Shown: one piece after another, positions 1-7,994 of the stretch | Layout of the letters: each line of letters starts with the position of its first letter | Position numbering within the stretch: position 1 is the first letter of the stretch | From: DATGLE01 sp035294325 | GTDB lineage: Bacteria > Chloroflexota > Ktedonobacteria > Ktedonobacterales > Ktedonobacteraceae | DNA length: 64,000 bases | Direction: 5' to 3' | NCBI GenBank assembly: GCA_035294325.1 | Contig: DATGLE010000034.1 | Location: forward strand, 1-64,000 | Made by a program: the position numbers and the translations under genes | The notes under the pieces: generated by a model | What the model was told of the DNA's origin: nothing | Database searches by the model: none | What the model saw: the letters and a program-made list of their open reading frames with translations, nothing else

Positions 1-503
1 CCCCATTCGGCTGCGTGCTGGCGTACTACTTTCATTGCCTGCTGCCCGTCAGCAATAGCTCGCGGCTCAATCTGCTGCATAAGTTCCATCAAGTGTATGA
101 GATCTGTGAATCTTTCCTGCAATTGCTCGATGAGGTCTTCATCACGCGGCTCCGTTTGCAAGACACGGTACTTGAGCACAAATGCAGCTACCCCCCGCGC
201 ACAGAGCCAATGCGCAACGTCTCTCCCTTCATGCTCAATGGCGAGAAAGTGGAAGACACCGCCCGGGCAGATGACCACCGCAGTTCCGGTGGCAACGGAA
301 GGATCTGGCAGATAAGCCGTCAAGGTTGGCCGCACAATATTTCGCACGATCTTGATATCAAACGGCAGGGGAATGGAGGTCTGAGGGACCTCAGACGGCA
401 GGGGAAGGCAGGTTTCCTGCTCCTGCTGAGACCAGTGTTCAGACCCGGGAGCGCCGTCAGGCCAGAGTGCAATGACTGATGATGGAAGGGCGGAATCTAT
501 CAT
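1..503 (-). CDS. Partial alpha/beta-hydrolase (acetyl esterase/lipase-like), cut by the left edge
   Basis: An open frame runs from an ATG at 503 to the window edge without a stop (167 codons visible). It is preceded by AAGGAG eight bases upstream. The translation has a leader WPDGAPGSE, then VVICPGGVFHFLA (the oxyanion-hole glycine segment of esterases) and a following DVAHWLCARGVAAFVLKYR strand-helix-strand. This is the typical start of BD-FAE/Aes-type alpha/beta hydrolases that deacylate small esters or sugar acetates. The nucleophile GxSxG and the later catalytic Asp and His would lie beyond the edge, so activity cannot be judged. It has no signal peptide. The gene is read in the same direction as the exporter behind it, but about 100 bases with two hairpins separate them, so co-transcription is doubtful. 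Confidence 0.75.
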   Translation of the reverse strand, partial: MIDSALPSSVIALWPDGAPGSEHWSQQEQETCLPLPSEVPQTSIPLPFDIKIVRNIVRPTLTAYLPDPSVATGTAVVICPGGVFHFLAIEHEGRDVAHWLCARGVAAFVLKYRVLQTEPRDEDLIEQLQERFTDLIHLMELMQQIEPRAIADGQQAMKVVRQHAAEW

Positions 504-545
504 AAAAAATGCTCCTTTTCGATATTGCGTTTAAGTAGCGATAAA

Positions 546-588
546 CCGGGGACACCCCGGCCCGCGCCAGGGGAGAACCCCCTGGCGC
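546..588. terminator. Two tandem hairpins behind the exporter gene
   Basis: CCGGGG-aca-CCCCGG (546-560) is followed at once by GCGCCAGGGG-agaac-CCCCTGGCGC (564-588). They lie just past the stop of the exporter gene and upstream of the partial esterase. There is no clear T-tract, so a factor-independent terminator is plausible but not certain. Confidence 0.5.
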
Positions 589-600
589 CCCTTTGAACCC

Positions 601-2121
601 TCACTCCACCGGATTGGATACGACCAGTGCCGCTCTCTCATCAGCCTGCTGCTGCGGAACAGGCTTCTGCACGCGAATGAAGGCGATGGCGATAAAGGCC
701 AGCAGGAAGGCCAGCAGCGAGAACCAGAAGGCATCCTGCACGGCCATGTTCAATCCTTGCGCACGAATCAATGCAACGGCGGATGGTGAAATCGTCCTGA
801 GCTGATGAGCCAGCGCGGCAATATGCACGCTGGCCCGGCTCTGCACCAGCGTCGCCAGCACGGCAATCCCCAGCGAAGTGAAGGTGAAGCGCGTAACCGT
901 AGTGAGCGACGAAGCCTGCGTATACTGCGCTCGCGGAACCCCGGAGAGCGCCGATACGGTCAACGGTTGCAACAGAAAGCCCAGCCCCAGCCCGCGAATC
1001 GCAAAGATCAGCAGCAACCATACATAAGAAGTCGAAAGCTGGACCTGCGCCAGTTGCCAGGTGGAAAGGCTCATCAGCACCAGCCCGGGCAGCAGAACCG
1101 TGCGCGGGCCGAAGCGGTCAACGACGCGCCCACCAGCAATCGCCGCCAGCACCGCGGTGATTGCCAGCGGCACAGTGAAGAGACCGGCCTGAAATGCGCT
1201 CAGACCGCGCAAATCTTGCAAGTAGACGGGCAGGAGAATGATGCTCCCGAAGAAGCTGAACGTAATCAGCGCGTTCGCGATGTTGCTGGTCAGAAACGGC
1301 CCGTTGGCAAAGAGACGCAGATCAACAAGCGGCTGCCCACCACGATTGGCAATCCGAAGCTCAACGAAGACGAGCAGAGCAAGCAGGCAGAGGCCGCCAA
1401 TGAGTGCGACGAGAACCGATAGCGAATCCCAGCCGTAGGTAGGGGCATTGGAGAGCGCATAGAGCACGGCCGCGAGTCCAGTAGCGGCCAGCATAAATCC
1501 CAGCAGGTCAAAGCGCGTCCGCCCTTCGGATGGCCGCTCGCGCAGGAGCAGCAGCGCCATGACGATGGCGATGATCCCCACTGGCACATTGATATAGAAA
1601 ATCAGGCGCCAGTCGGCGTAGGTTACAAAGTAGCCGCCCAGCGTTGGCCCGATCGCCGGGGCCATCAGCGCGGAAACACTCATGACGCCGACGGCCAGGC
1701 CGCGCTCGTTGGGAGGGAATTCGTAGAAGAGCAGTGTAATCGCCAGTGGAAAGAGCGTCGCACCACCGATAGCCTGCACCACGCGGAAGACAATCAGCGC
1801 CGGCAGACTCCAGGCCAGGCCGCAGAGCGCCGATCCCATCGTGAAGAGGACGAGCGCGATCACATAGAAACGTTTGGGATTCAGGCGATTCGCAAAGTAG
1901 GCTGTCGTTGGAGTGACCACGCCCTGAGTAAGCGCATAGGCGGTGAGAATCCACTGGAGGCTGCTGAGATCTACGGAAAAGGCTTCCTGCAATCGAGGGA
2001 GCGCGTTGTTTACTACGGTCTGGTCGAGAATACTCATGAACGAGCCAAAAACGACGACCATGACTACGATCCACTTATACGGTATTTTGCCGCGTTGGCC
2101 GCCGGTCATCGAAATCCGCAT
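601..2121 (-). CDS. DHA2-family (EmrB/QacA-type) drug:H+ antiporter, 14 TM
   Basis: A protein of 506 residues with alternating hydrophobic spans over its whole length, matching the 14-helix DHA2 branch of the major facilitator superfamily. The first helix ends in LDQTVVNNALP, a variant of the family motif LDxTVVNVALP. The loop between helices 2 and 3 and the GPTLGGYF segment (motif C of antiporters) are also visible. It should sit in the inner membrane and export toxic organic compounds. I place the start at the ATG at 2121 because AGGAGG lies seven bases upstream; a longer frame begins at 2145 without such a site. It lies downstream of a TetR gene in the same orientation and has its own promoter with an operator-like repeat, so repression by that TetR is likely. 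The substrate is unknown. Confidence 0.88.
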   Translation of the reverse strand: MRISMTGGQRGKIPYKWIVVMVVVFGSFMSILDQTVVNNALPRLQEAFSVDLSSLQWILTAYALTQGVVTPTTAYFANRLNPKRFYVIALVLFTMGSALCGLAWSLPALIVFRVVQAIGGATLFPLAITLLFYEFPPNERGLAVGVMSVSALMAPAIGPTLGGYFVTYADWRLIFYINVPVGIIAIVMALLLLRERPSEGRTRFDLLGFMLAATGLAAVLYALSNAPTYGWDSLSVLVALIGGLCLLALLVFVELRIANRGGQPLVDLRLFANGPFLTSNIANALITFSFFGSIILLPVYLQDLRGLSAFQAGLFTVPLAITAVLAAIAGGRVVDRFGPRTVLLPGLVLMSLSTWQLAQVQLSTSYVWLLLIFAIRGLGLGFLLQPLTVSALSGVPRAQYTQASSLTTVTRFTFTSLGIAVLATLVQSRASVHIAALAHQLRTISPSAVALIRAQGLNMAVQDAFWFSLLAFLLAFIAIAFIRVQKPVPQQQADERAALVVSNPVE

Positions 2122-2284
2122 GGGAAAATCCTCCTGCGTGTGCATTTAAGAGTGTACTATGCCCAATTTTTGACGCATGGGTTGCTCGCGCCACAGGCGC
2201 TCGCCCTCCATCGTGCAACGTAATCCCACGAACGCCCGGCCAGAGAAGGCGAGGACGCTGAGAAGCAGACACATTCCAGGCGAT

Positions 2285-2310
2285 ATTATATAGTTACCAC
2301 TAACTAACTT
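2285..2310 (-). promoter_or_regulatory. Exporter promoter with TetR-operator-like inverted repeat
   Basis: Read on the minus strand, a -10 TATAAT is at 2290-2285. Just upstream is the perfect inverted repeat TAGTTA-gtgg-TAACTA (2306-2291) plus an extra AAGTTAG half-site (2310-2304). The same half-site makes up the inverted repeat at the TetR promoter, so a shared repressor site is inferred. Confidence 0.55.
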
Positions 2311-2326
2311 TGAGAACAAAAAAAAT

Positions 2327-2965
2327 TTAGCTCCCATCATTGCGAGCACGCAGACCGCGCAGCCAGATGCGGCTCATCTCTTCCCGCACGGGAGCGATCT
2401 CACCGGAGAGATTGAGCATCAGACCATACTGGATAGCCAGGATGATGCTCATATAGCCCCAGGCTGCCGCATCCACACTGACGCCCGGGTCCAGGTAGCC
2501 CTCCTGCTGAGCGCGCTCGGCAAGCTGACGAATCATGCGGTAGACGGCGCGATTGTGACTGCTGATGGAGCTGGCTATATCGGGATTGCCAGATTCGGCC
2601 ACGGCCTGGAAGAGAATGCGCTGGCCCTCAGGATCGGCCTTTATGATAGCGTGATAGTCCGCGACGACATGCTCAAGGGCATCGAGGACACTCTTCTCTG
2701 CTCTGCGCTCGAGACGCTCTTGCAGAAGATCAAGGGTCTGCTTACAAAGCCTCCGCAGCAAAGCCAGGAAAAGCCCCTTCTTGCTGCCAAAATGCTTGTA
2801 AAGCATCGGTTCCGTCACGCCGCTCTCGCGCGCCAGTTCGCCGGTGCTTGCCTCGGCATAGGTTGAGCGCGCAAACACACGTTTAGCGCTTTGCAGAATC
2901 AACTCGCGCCTCTCCTCTCCACGCATCCGTGTGCGTTTTGCCGTCTGTTGTTGTTCTTCCGACAT
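2327..2965 (-). CDS. TetR/AcrR-family transcriptional repressor
   Basis: A protein of 212 residues, the usual length of the family. The N-terminal region (about residues 15-65) is a TetR helix-turn-helix: RRELILQSAKRVFARSTYAEAS, then GELARESGVTEPMLYKHFGSK as recognition helices. The rest is a helical ligand-binding and dimerisation domain without recognisable specificity. The ATG at 2965 is preceded by GAGGAG eight bases upstream. The gene has a strong promoter with an operator-like palindrome directly after the -10, suggesting autoregulation. It lies directly upstream of the DHA2 exporter, whose promoter carries related half-sites, so it probably represses that pump until an inducing compound binds. 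Confidence 0.9.
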   Translation of the reverse strand: MSEEQQQTAKRTRMRGEERRELILQSAKRVFARSTYAEASTGELARESGVTEPMLYKHFGSKKGLFLALLRRLCKQTLDLLQERLERRAEKSVLDALEHVVADYHAIIKADPEGQRILFQAVAESGNPDIASSISSHNRAVYRMIRQLAERAQQEGYLDPGVSVDAAAWGYMSIILAIQYGLMLNLSGEIAPVREEMSRIWLRGLRARNDGS

Positions 2966-2979
2966 AAGAAGTTCTCCTC

Positions 2980-3038
2980 ATAAGTTAGCGGCAACTAACT
3001 TATGAAGGAAGTATAATCTGGATGTAAGAGGTTGTCAA
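2980..3038 (-). promoter_or_regulatory. TetR promoter and autoregulatory operator
   Basis: On the minus strand a -35 TTGACA (3038-3033), a 17-base spacer and a -10 TATACT (3015-3010) form a near-consensus sigma-70 promoter. Immediately downstream, over the expected transcription start, is ATAAGTTAG-N6-CTAACTTAT (3003-2980), a perfect inverted repeat with 9-bp arms. The arrangement fits repression by roadblock. Confidence 0.7.
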
Positions 3039-3111
3039 GGGGGTGAAGTAGCTGTTAGCTCAGGTCGGTCATATCATGGGGAAGATTCCCATTGGCATGA
3101 AAGCAGACCGA

Positions 3112-3188
3112 TAATGTCGTCCTGAGCAGCAGCGAAGGATCGCATGCCCCGGACCGCAGATCCTTCGCTGCTGCTCAGGACGACATTA
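3112..3188. terminator. 30-bp perfect inverted repeat containing the aldolase stop codon
   Basis: Arms 3112-3141 and 3159-3188 are perfectly complementary over 30 bases, with a 17-base loop. The outermost three bases of the right arm (3186-3188) are the TAA stop of the minus-strand aldolase gene. No T-tract follows. It probably stops transcription or protects the mRNA 3' end. Confidence 0.6.
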
Positions 3189-3959
3189 CGCGCGCGCTTT
3201 TCTCAGATTTTCGGCTGCGGCCTGGATCAAACTGCTGGTATCAGAAGTTACGGAGACCATGTGAAAGCCCTCCCTGATACGCTGAGCGGCGGCATCGCCA
3301 TGGCTGGTGACGATGCCGAGCGCGAGGCGATGGCGCTGCGCCGCCGCTCTGACGCGCTCTACCGCCGCCACGAACTCCGGTTCCGCGCCCTCGTTGCTCG
3401 GCGGCAGGCCAAGCTGCGCGTGCAGATCGTTCGGTCCGATGAAAGCGACATCTACGCCCGGCACGCTGAGGATCTCATCGAGGTTGCGCAGCGCCTCGGC
3501 GCTCTCGATCTGTACGATCACCATGATCTCATCGTTGACCGCTCGCGCATAAACGGAGCGATCAGTGACGCCGAAGCCGTAGGGAGCAAATATGCCGCCG
3601 ATGCTGCGCGTGCCCTGGGGCGGATACTTCGACCAGCTCACCGCCTGCTCGGCCTCCTCGCGTGTGTTTACCATCGGCACAACCACTCCCCATGCGCCCG
3701 CGTCGAGCGCCCACTTGAACCACTCGACGCCGTTACGAGGAATGCGCACAAAAGGAACACAGGCGCCTGCATCCGCGATGGCCGCGACCATATCGGCGAC
3801 CATCGTCGGATTCTGCGCGCCATGCTCCCCATCGACCACCAGCCAATCGAAGCCCTGTCGCGCCATGAGCCGCGCGAGCGGAACACTGGGAATGCTCAGC
3901 CACGCGCCCAGGCTCGGCTCGCCTCTCTTGAGCTTCGCTTTCACATGATTCGCACGCAA
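3186..3959 (-). CDS. HpcH/HpaI-family class II aldolase
   Basis: A protein of 257 residues, full length for the HpcH/HpaI family (2-oxo-3-deoxy-acid or 4-hydroxy-2-oxoheptanedioate aldolases). These enzymes reversibly split hydroxy-oxo acids to pyruvate or similar and an aldehyde, using a divalent metal. Visible signatures are VVDGEHG with the catalytic His, FVRIPRN with the pyruvate-binding Arg, and the metal-binding Glu and Asp in VQIES and FIGPNDL. The start is a TTG at 3959 with AAGGAG six bases upstream. No catabolic operon surrounds it, so the physiological substrate is not evident. It is followed by a long hairpin that includes its stop codon. Confidence 0.88.
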   Translation of the reverse strand: MRANHVKAKLKRGEPSLGAWLSIPSVPLARLMARQGFDWLVVDGEHGAQNPTMVADMVAAIADAGACVPFVRIPRNGVEWFKWALDAGAWGVVVPMVNTREEAEQAVSWSKYPPQGTRSIGGIFAPYGFGVTDRSVYARAVNDEIMVIVQIESAEALRNLDEILSVPGVDVAFIGPNDLHAQLGLPPSNEGAEPEFVAAVERVRAAAQRHRLALGIVTSHGDAAAQRIREGFHMVSVTSDTSSLIQAAAENLRKARA

Positions 3960-4002
3960 ATTTCTCTCCTTCTAAGTACCGCTGTGTGCAAATATTCCTG
4001 AC

Positions 4003-4104
4003 GGCTCACCGCTGCGCGGTTCGCCAGAAAGTGGAGTCTGCGGGCACAGCGCCGCAGGCGCTGTGCCCGCAGACTCCACTTCATAGGGTGCGCCGCAGGC
4101 GCAC
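4003..4104. repeat. Composite three-hairpin repeat, copy 1
   Basis: Three palindromes lie in a row: GGCtcACCGC-tgc-GCGGTtcGCC (4003-4025), a perfect 25-bp stem with a gca loop (4029-4053/4057-4081), and GTGCGCC-gca-GGCGCAC (4088-4104). The same order, inverted, recurs at 49182-49433 once an insertion there is removed. It occupies the gap between htpG and the aldolase gene. Confidence 0.8.
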
Positions 4105-4126
4105 AAAAACATACACATCGGGTTAA

Positions 4127-6004
4127 TTAGAGCTGTGCAAGCAGATTGTTAAGCCGGTTGACAAAGGCCGCCGGATTCTCCAACTGCTCGCCGCCGCTGA
4201 GCACCGCCTGCTCGAAGAGCACATAGGCCCAATCCGTGAAACGCTGCTCGTCCTGCTCATTCCTCAGCCGCGTGATAATGGGATGCTGAGGATTGATCTC
4301 CAGGATCGGCTTATCTTCGGGAACCGCCTGCCCCGCCGATTGCAGCAGCCGCCTCAGGCTCGGATCGATGCCGTATTCATCGACCACCAGGCAGGCCGGA
4401 GAAGTCGTGAGCCGGTTCGTTGTACGCACGTCCTTGACCTTCTCGCCCAGCGCCGTCTTGATACGCGCCAGCAGATCCTTCGCCTCGTCGGCTGCCTTCT
4501 GATGCTCCTTTTTCTCCTCCTCATCCTCCAGCTTGCTCAGGTCAACCTCGCCGCGCAGGATAGACTGGAGCGGAATATCCTTGAACTGCGTCAGCTCAGT
4601 ATCGAGGAAATGATCTACCGCGTCGTAGAGCAGCAGAACCTCGATGCCCTTCTTCTTGAAGATCTCCAGCAGAGGGCTATCTTTAGCGGCTGAGAACGTC
4701 TCGGCGGGCAGATAATAGATCTTATCCTGTCCCTCCTTCATGCGGCCAACGTAGGTCTCCAGCGAGACATCCTGCGCCTCGCTATTTGAGGCCGTTGAGG
4801 AGAAGCGCAGCAGCCTGGCGATGGCCTCGTGGTTCGCGTGATCCTCGAATATTCCCTCTTTGAGCACACGCCCGAACTCTTTCCAGAACGTGGCGTATTT
4901 CTCCGGCTCGTTAGTCGCCATATCGCTGAGCAGGCCGAGCACCTTCTTGACGGCATTTGAGCGGATCGCATCGATGAGCCGGTTGTGCTGCAAGATCTCG
5001 CGCGAGACGTTCAGCGGCAGATCGCTGGAATCGATGACGCCTCGCACGAAGCGCAGGTAGCGCGGCATCAGCTTCTCAGCGTCGTCCATGATGAAGACGC
5101 GGCGTACATAGAGCTTGACGCCGTGATGCTGCTCGCGCAGCCACAGATCGAACGGCGCCCTGCTCGGGATGTAGAGCAGCAGCGTGTACTCCTGCGTGCC
5201 CTCCATGCGGCTATGAACGTAGGCCAGGGGATCGCTGAAATCGTGGGTGATATGTTTATAAAATTCGTTATATTGTTCCTGAGTGATCTCGCTCTTGGGA
5301 CGCGTCCACAGCGCCGAAGCCTGGTTTACAACCTCGTCCTCATTCTTATCCTTCTCCTCCGACTTCATTACGATAGGCAGCGAGATATGGTCGGAGTATT
5401 TACGGATGATTGAGCGCAGGCGATAGCCGCTGAGCAGATCATCCTCGCCCTCGCGCAGGTGCAGCACGACCTCTGTGCCCCGGCCCGGCTTCTCGACGGT
5501 CTCCAGCGTGTATTCGCCCTGCCCATCGGAGGACCAGCGCACGCCCTCGTCTGGATTATGCCCGGCGCGCCGCGTCGTCAGCGTTACCCTGTCGGCCACG
5601 ACGAACGAGGAATAGAAGCCGACGCCAAACTGGCCGATAAGGCTGGCATCCTTTTGCTGATCGCCCGTGAGTGACTGGAAGAACTCGCGCGTCCCCGATT
5701 TGGCAATCGTGCCGATATTCTCTATAACCTCGTCGCGCGTCATGCCAATACCGTTATCGCTAACGGTGATCGTGCGTTCATCTTTATCATAGGCAACGCG
5801 GATCTTAAAGTCGCTATCGTTTTCATACAATGCCGGATTTGAGAGCGCATCGAAGCGTAGTCGATCAATAGCATCCGACGCATTCGAGATCAATTCGCGC
5901 AGAAAGATCTCTTTATTGCTATAAAGTGAATGAATCATCAGGTCAAGCAGTTGCTTGACCTCGGCTTGAAAACCTAACGTCTCTTTCTGAGTTTCCGCTG
6001 TCAT
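4127..6004 (-). CDS. htpG: Molecular chaperone HtpG (bacterial Hsp90)
   Basis: A protein of 625 residues, normal for HtpG. It is an ATP-driven homodimeric cytoplasmic chaperone that remodels client proteins, usually with DnaK. The N-terminal GHKL ATPase domain is clear: SLYSNKEIFLRELISNASDAIDRLR with the catalytic Glu and Mg-binding Asn, DNGIGM, GTIAKSGT and GQFGVGFYS. A middle domain follows from about residue 230 (FVRGVIDSSDLPLNVSREI with the ATP-contacting Arg) and a C-terminal dimerisation domain ends the protein. I choose the ATG at 6004 because GGGAGG lies eight bases upstream; a TTG at 6010 would sit too close to it. A TATAAT-like -10 is visible at 6060-6055 on the minus strand. No CIRCE element was seen. 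Confidence 0.97.
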   Translation of the reverse strand: MTAETQKETLGFQAEVKQLLDLMIHSLYSNKEIFLRELISNASDAIDRLRFDALSNPALYENDSDFKIRVAYDKDERTITVSDNGIGMTRDEVIENIGTIAKSGTREFFQSLTGDQQKDASLIGQFGVGFYSSFVVADRVTLTTRRAGHNPDEGVRWSSDGQGEYTLETVEKPGRGTEVVLHLREGEDDLLSGYRLRSIIRKYSDHISLPIVMKSEEKDKNEDEVVNQASALWTRPKSEITQEQYNEFYKHITHDFSDPLAYVHSRMEGTQEYTLLLYIPSRAPFDLWLREQHHGVKLYVRRVFIMDDAEKLMPRYLRFVRGVIDSSDLPLNVSREILQHNRLIDAIRSNAVKKVLGLLSDMATNEPEKYATFWKEFGRVLKEGIFEDHANHEAIARLLRFSSTASNSEAQDVSLETYVGRMKEGQDKIYYLPAETFSAAKDSPLLEIFKKKGIEVLLLYDAVDHFLDTELTQFKDIPLQSILRGEVDLSKLEDEEEKKEHQKAADEAKDLLARIKTALGEKVKDVRTTNRLTTSPACLVVDEYGIDPSLRRLLQSAGQAVPEDKPILEINPQHPIITRLRNEQDEQRFTDWAYVLFEQAVLSGGEQLENPAAFVNRLNNLLAQL

Positions 6005-6187
6005 CAACAATGCCTCCCTGTTTGTCAGGATTTCAGAGAATTTTACCGCTCACTATTATACGACAAGCCCTACCCTTATAGCACCCCGAATCCCGCCACT
6101 GTGGATACTAAGATGACTGAGCCTCCCCCGAATTGATAGAGTCCCTGAAGCTGAGATATACTCGACTAGATCAGAAAGGGGATCATC

Positions 6188-6388
6188 ATGGCAAAGGGCC
6201 AAAAAGTGTACACGCGAGAATTTAAAGAGGAGGCTGTGCGGCTGGCTCAAACGTCAGGCAAGCCGATAGCGCGGGTAGCGCGCGAGCTGGGCATCTCCGA
6301 TACTTCGATTCATCCTGTTTTCAGTTCCAACCCACGAAGACTCTACGAAACCGGGGCAAGCTCACAGCGGATCTTGATGCCTTTTTGA
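6188..6388 (+). pseudogene. Truncated IS3-type transposase OrfA remnant
   Basis: The first 42 residues (6188-6313) read like an IS3/IS911 OrfA helix-turn-helix: YTREFKEEAVRLAQ, then PIARVARELGISDTSIH. After that the homology stops abruptly and the frame runs through unrelated sequence to a stop at 6388. A complete OrfA is about 90-100 residues and would be followed by an integrase-type OrfB; neither is present. The bases 6115-6130 upstream (TGACTGAGCCTCCCCC) may be the original left end. A GGGG-rich ribosome site precedes the ATG. This is a dead insertion-sequence relic. Confidence 0.75.
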
Positions 6389-6424
6389 GCCAGGTGCTGT
6401 TCCTTACTCCAGGGAGAAGAGCGT

Positions 6425-7573
6425 TCAGCTTCGATGTGAAAGCTCTTGTGCTCTTTGGAAAACACGTTCTGCCTCCTCCAGTCGTCCGAGTTGTTGAAGT
6501 GCAATTCCTTTGCCGAAGTAAGCAGTGGCATTACCAGGGTCCAGGCGGATAGCCTGCTCAAAAGCGGCCAGAGCCTCCTCTAGCCGTCCGAGATCTGCAA
6601 GCGCAACGCCTTTACCGGAATAAGCGGAGGCGTTGCCAGGGTTCAGGAGAGTAGCCTGCTCATAGGCGATTAAGGCTTCTTCTGACTGTCCGAGCTGTCC
6701 GAGCACAGATCCTTTGTAGATATAAGCAGAGGCGTCGCCAGGGTTCAAGCAGATGGCCTGCTCAAAAGCGGCCAGAGCCTCCTCTAGCCGCCCGAGTTGT
6801 CTAAGCGCAACACCTTTGTGGCAGTGAGCATCAGCATTGCCAGGGTTCAGGAGAGTAGCCTGCTCAAAAGCGGCCAGAGCCTCCTCGAACCGTTCGAGGC
6901 GTACAAGCATATATCCTTTGCTAAAGTAAGCATCAGCATTGCTGGGGTTCAGGCGAACAGCCTGCTCAAAAGCGGCCAGGGCCTCCTCGAACCGTTCGAG
7001 GCGTACAAGCGTATATCCTTTGTCATAGTGAGCATCAGCATTGCCGGGGTTCAGGCGAACAGCCTGCTCAAAAGCGGCCAGGGCCTCCTCTAGCCGCCCG
7101 AACACGATGAGCGTAGCTCCTTTGTGGTAATAAGCATCAGCATTGCCGGGGTTCAGGAGAGTAGCCTGCTCATAGGCGGCCAGAGCCTCCTCTAGCCGCC
7201 CGAGATCACTGAGGGTATTCCCTTTGCTGTAGTAAGCAAAGGCGCTGCGTGGATTAAGGCGGATGGCCTGCTCATGGGCAATCAAGGCTTCCTCTGATCG
7301 TCCGAGCTGTCCGAGCACATTTCCTTTGGCAGAGTAAGCAGAGGCGTCGCCAGGGTTCAGGCGGATGACCTGCTCAAAAACAGCCAGGGCTTCTTCTAGC
7401 TGTCCGTTCCCTGCAAGCGCAAGACCTCGGACAAAGTCGCTTGGAGCAGGACGGGTATGCTCAAAGTTGGAGGCCGCAGGCTCCCTTGAAGAAGGATCTC
7501 CCCCGGACGGTGAGACTGGCCTCCCTGGCATGCGACCGAAAAGTCGTCGAAGCCAATGAGCTTTGTCATTCAT
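6425..7573 (-). CDS. Tetratricopeptide (TPR) repeat protein
   Basis: A protein of 382 residues. After a basic, disordered N-terminus of about 45 residues it consists of ten consecutive 34-residue TPR units from about residue 48 to the end. The consensus is A-AY-KG--L--LGR-EEALAAFEQA--LNPGN. The units are so alike at the DNA level that blocks of over 30 bases are identical between neighbours, pointing to recent tandem duplication or gene conversion. TPR superhelices bind peptides or partner proteins; no enzymatic domain or signal peptide is present, so it is probably a cytoplasmic scaffold. AGGCAGG precedes the ATG at 7573. No partner gene is obvious. Confidence 0.92.
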   Translation of the reverse strand: MNDKAHWLRRLFGRMPGRPVSPSGGDPSSREPAASNFEHTRPAPSDFVRGLALAGNGQLEEALAVFEQVIRLNPGDASAYSAKGNVLGQLGRSEEALIAHEQAIRLNPRSAFAYYSKGNTLSDLGRLEEALAAYEQATLLNPGNADAYYHKGATLIVFGRLEEALAAFEQAVRLNPGNADAHYDKGYTLVRLERFEEALAAFEQAVRLNPSNADAYFSKGYMLVRLERFEEALAAFEQATLLNPGNADAHCHKGVALRQLGRLEEALAAFEQAICLNPGDASAYIYKGSVLGQLGQSEEALIAYEQATLLNPGNASAYSGKGVALADLGRLEEALAAFEQAIRLDPGNATAYFGKGIALQQLGRLEEAERVFQRAQELSHRS

Positions 7574-7994
7574 GTTCCTGCCTCTTGGTGCTCTTCAAGA
7601 AGCGGGGTCGGCGGTACGGGTGCTTTCTCCATAACAGGTATCCTTCCTCATGGCAAGGCGTCGATCTCACCTCTTCAAAGTATACCTCATGGCTCGCAGA
7701 AAGTGTACCTCATGGCTCGCAGAATTGTACAGCCCCCGCAGCATCGCACGGATTTACAAAAATCAGATTTTTCGCTTCTGTTGTTAGGAGTAGCTTGTCA
7801 TGCCATTAAATGGATATGGACCGGCATACTTTCTCGCCCTGTGCCGTATACTTTCCCTGGAACCTGCAAAAATCACCACCTCGTCATCATTGTAGCTGGT
7901 GGAATATGCGCAGCAGCGGCTCCCCATGTTGTACAATATCAACAGATTGTTCGGCGCCGTCCATGATATCGCGCATGAAAGGTGGAGCGAACAT
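7574..7994. other. Divergent intergenic region without a recognisable gene
   Basis: The gap separates the TPR gene (minus) from the esterase (plus) and should hold both promoters. I see no convincing coding sequence. It contains the short direct repeat listed separately and an AAAATC-ag-ATTTT-like weak hairpin near 7760. Confidence 0.5.
7683..7724. repeat. 19-bp tandem direct repeat
   Basis: TACCTCATGGCTCGCAGAA occurs at 7683-7701 and again at 7706-7724 (period 23). It could be a regulator site pair or the worn end of a mobile element; the sequence alone does not decide. Confidence 0.6.

Noticed and set aside
15..479. 154-codon open frame on the plus strand at the left edge
   Set aside because: It has no recognisable motif and lies opposite the partial esterase, whose minus-strand translation has clear alpha/beta-hydrolase motifs.
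4003..4104. Interpretation of these hairpins as simple terminators of htpG
   Set aside because: No T-tract follows on the minus strand, and the whole three-hairpin unit recurs at 49 kb in a different gene context, so it is better described as a dispersed repeat, though it may also end transcription.
6425..7573. CRISPR-like or satellite array suggested by regular repeats
   Set aside because: The period of 102 bases is exactly 34 codons and each unit encodes a canonical TPR, so the repeats are coding.
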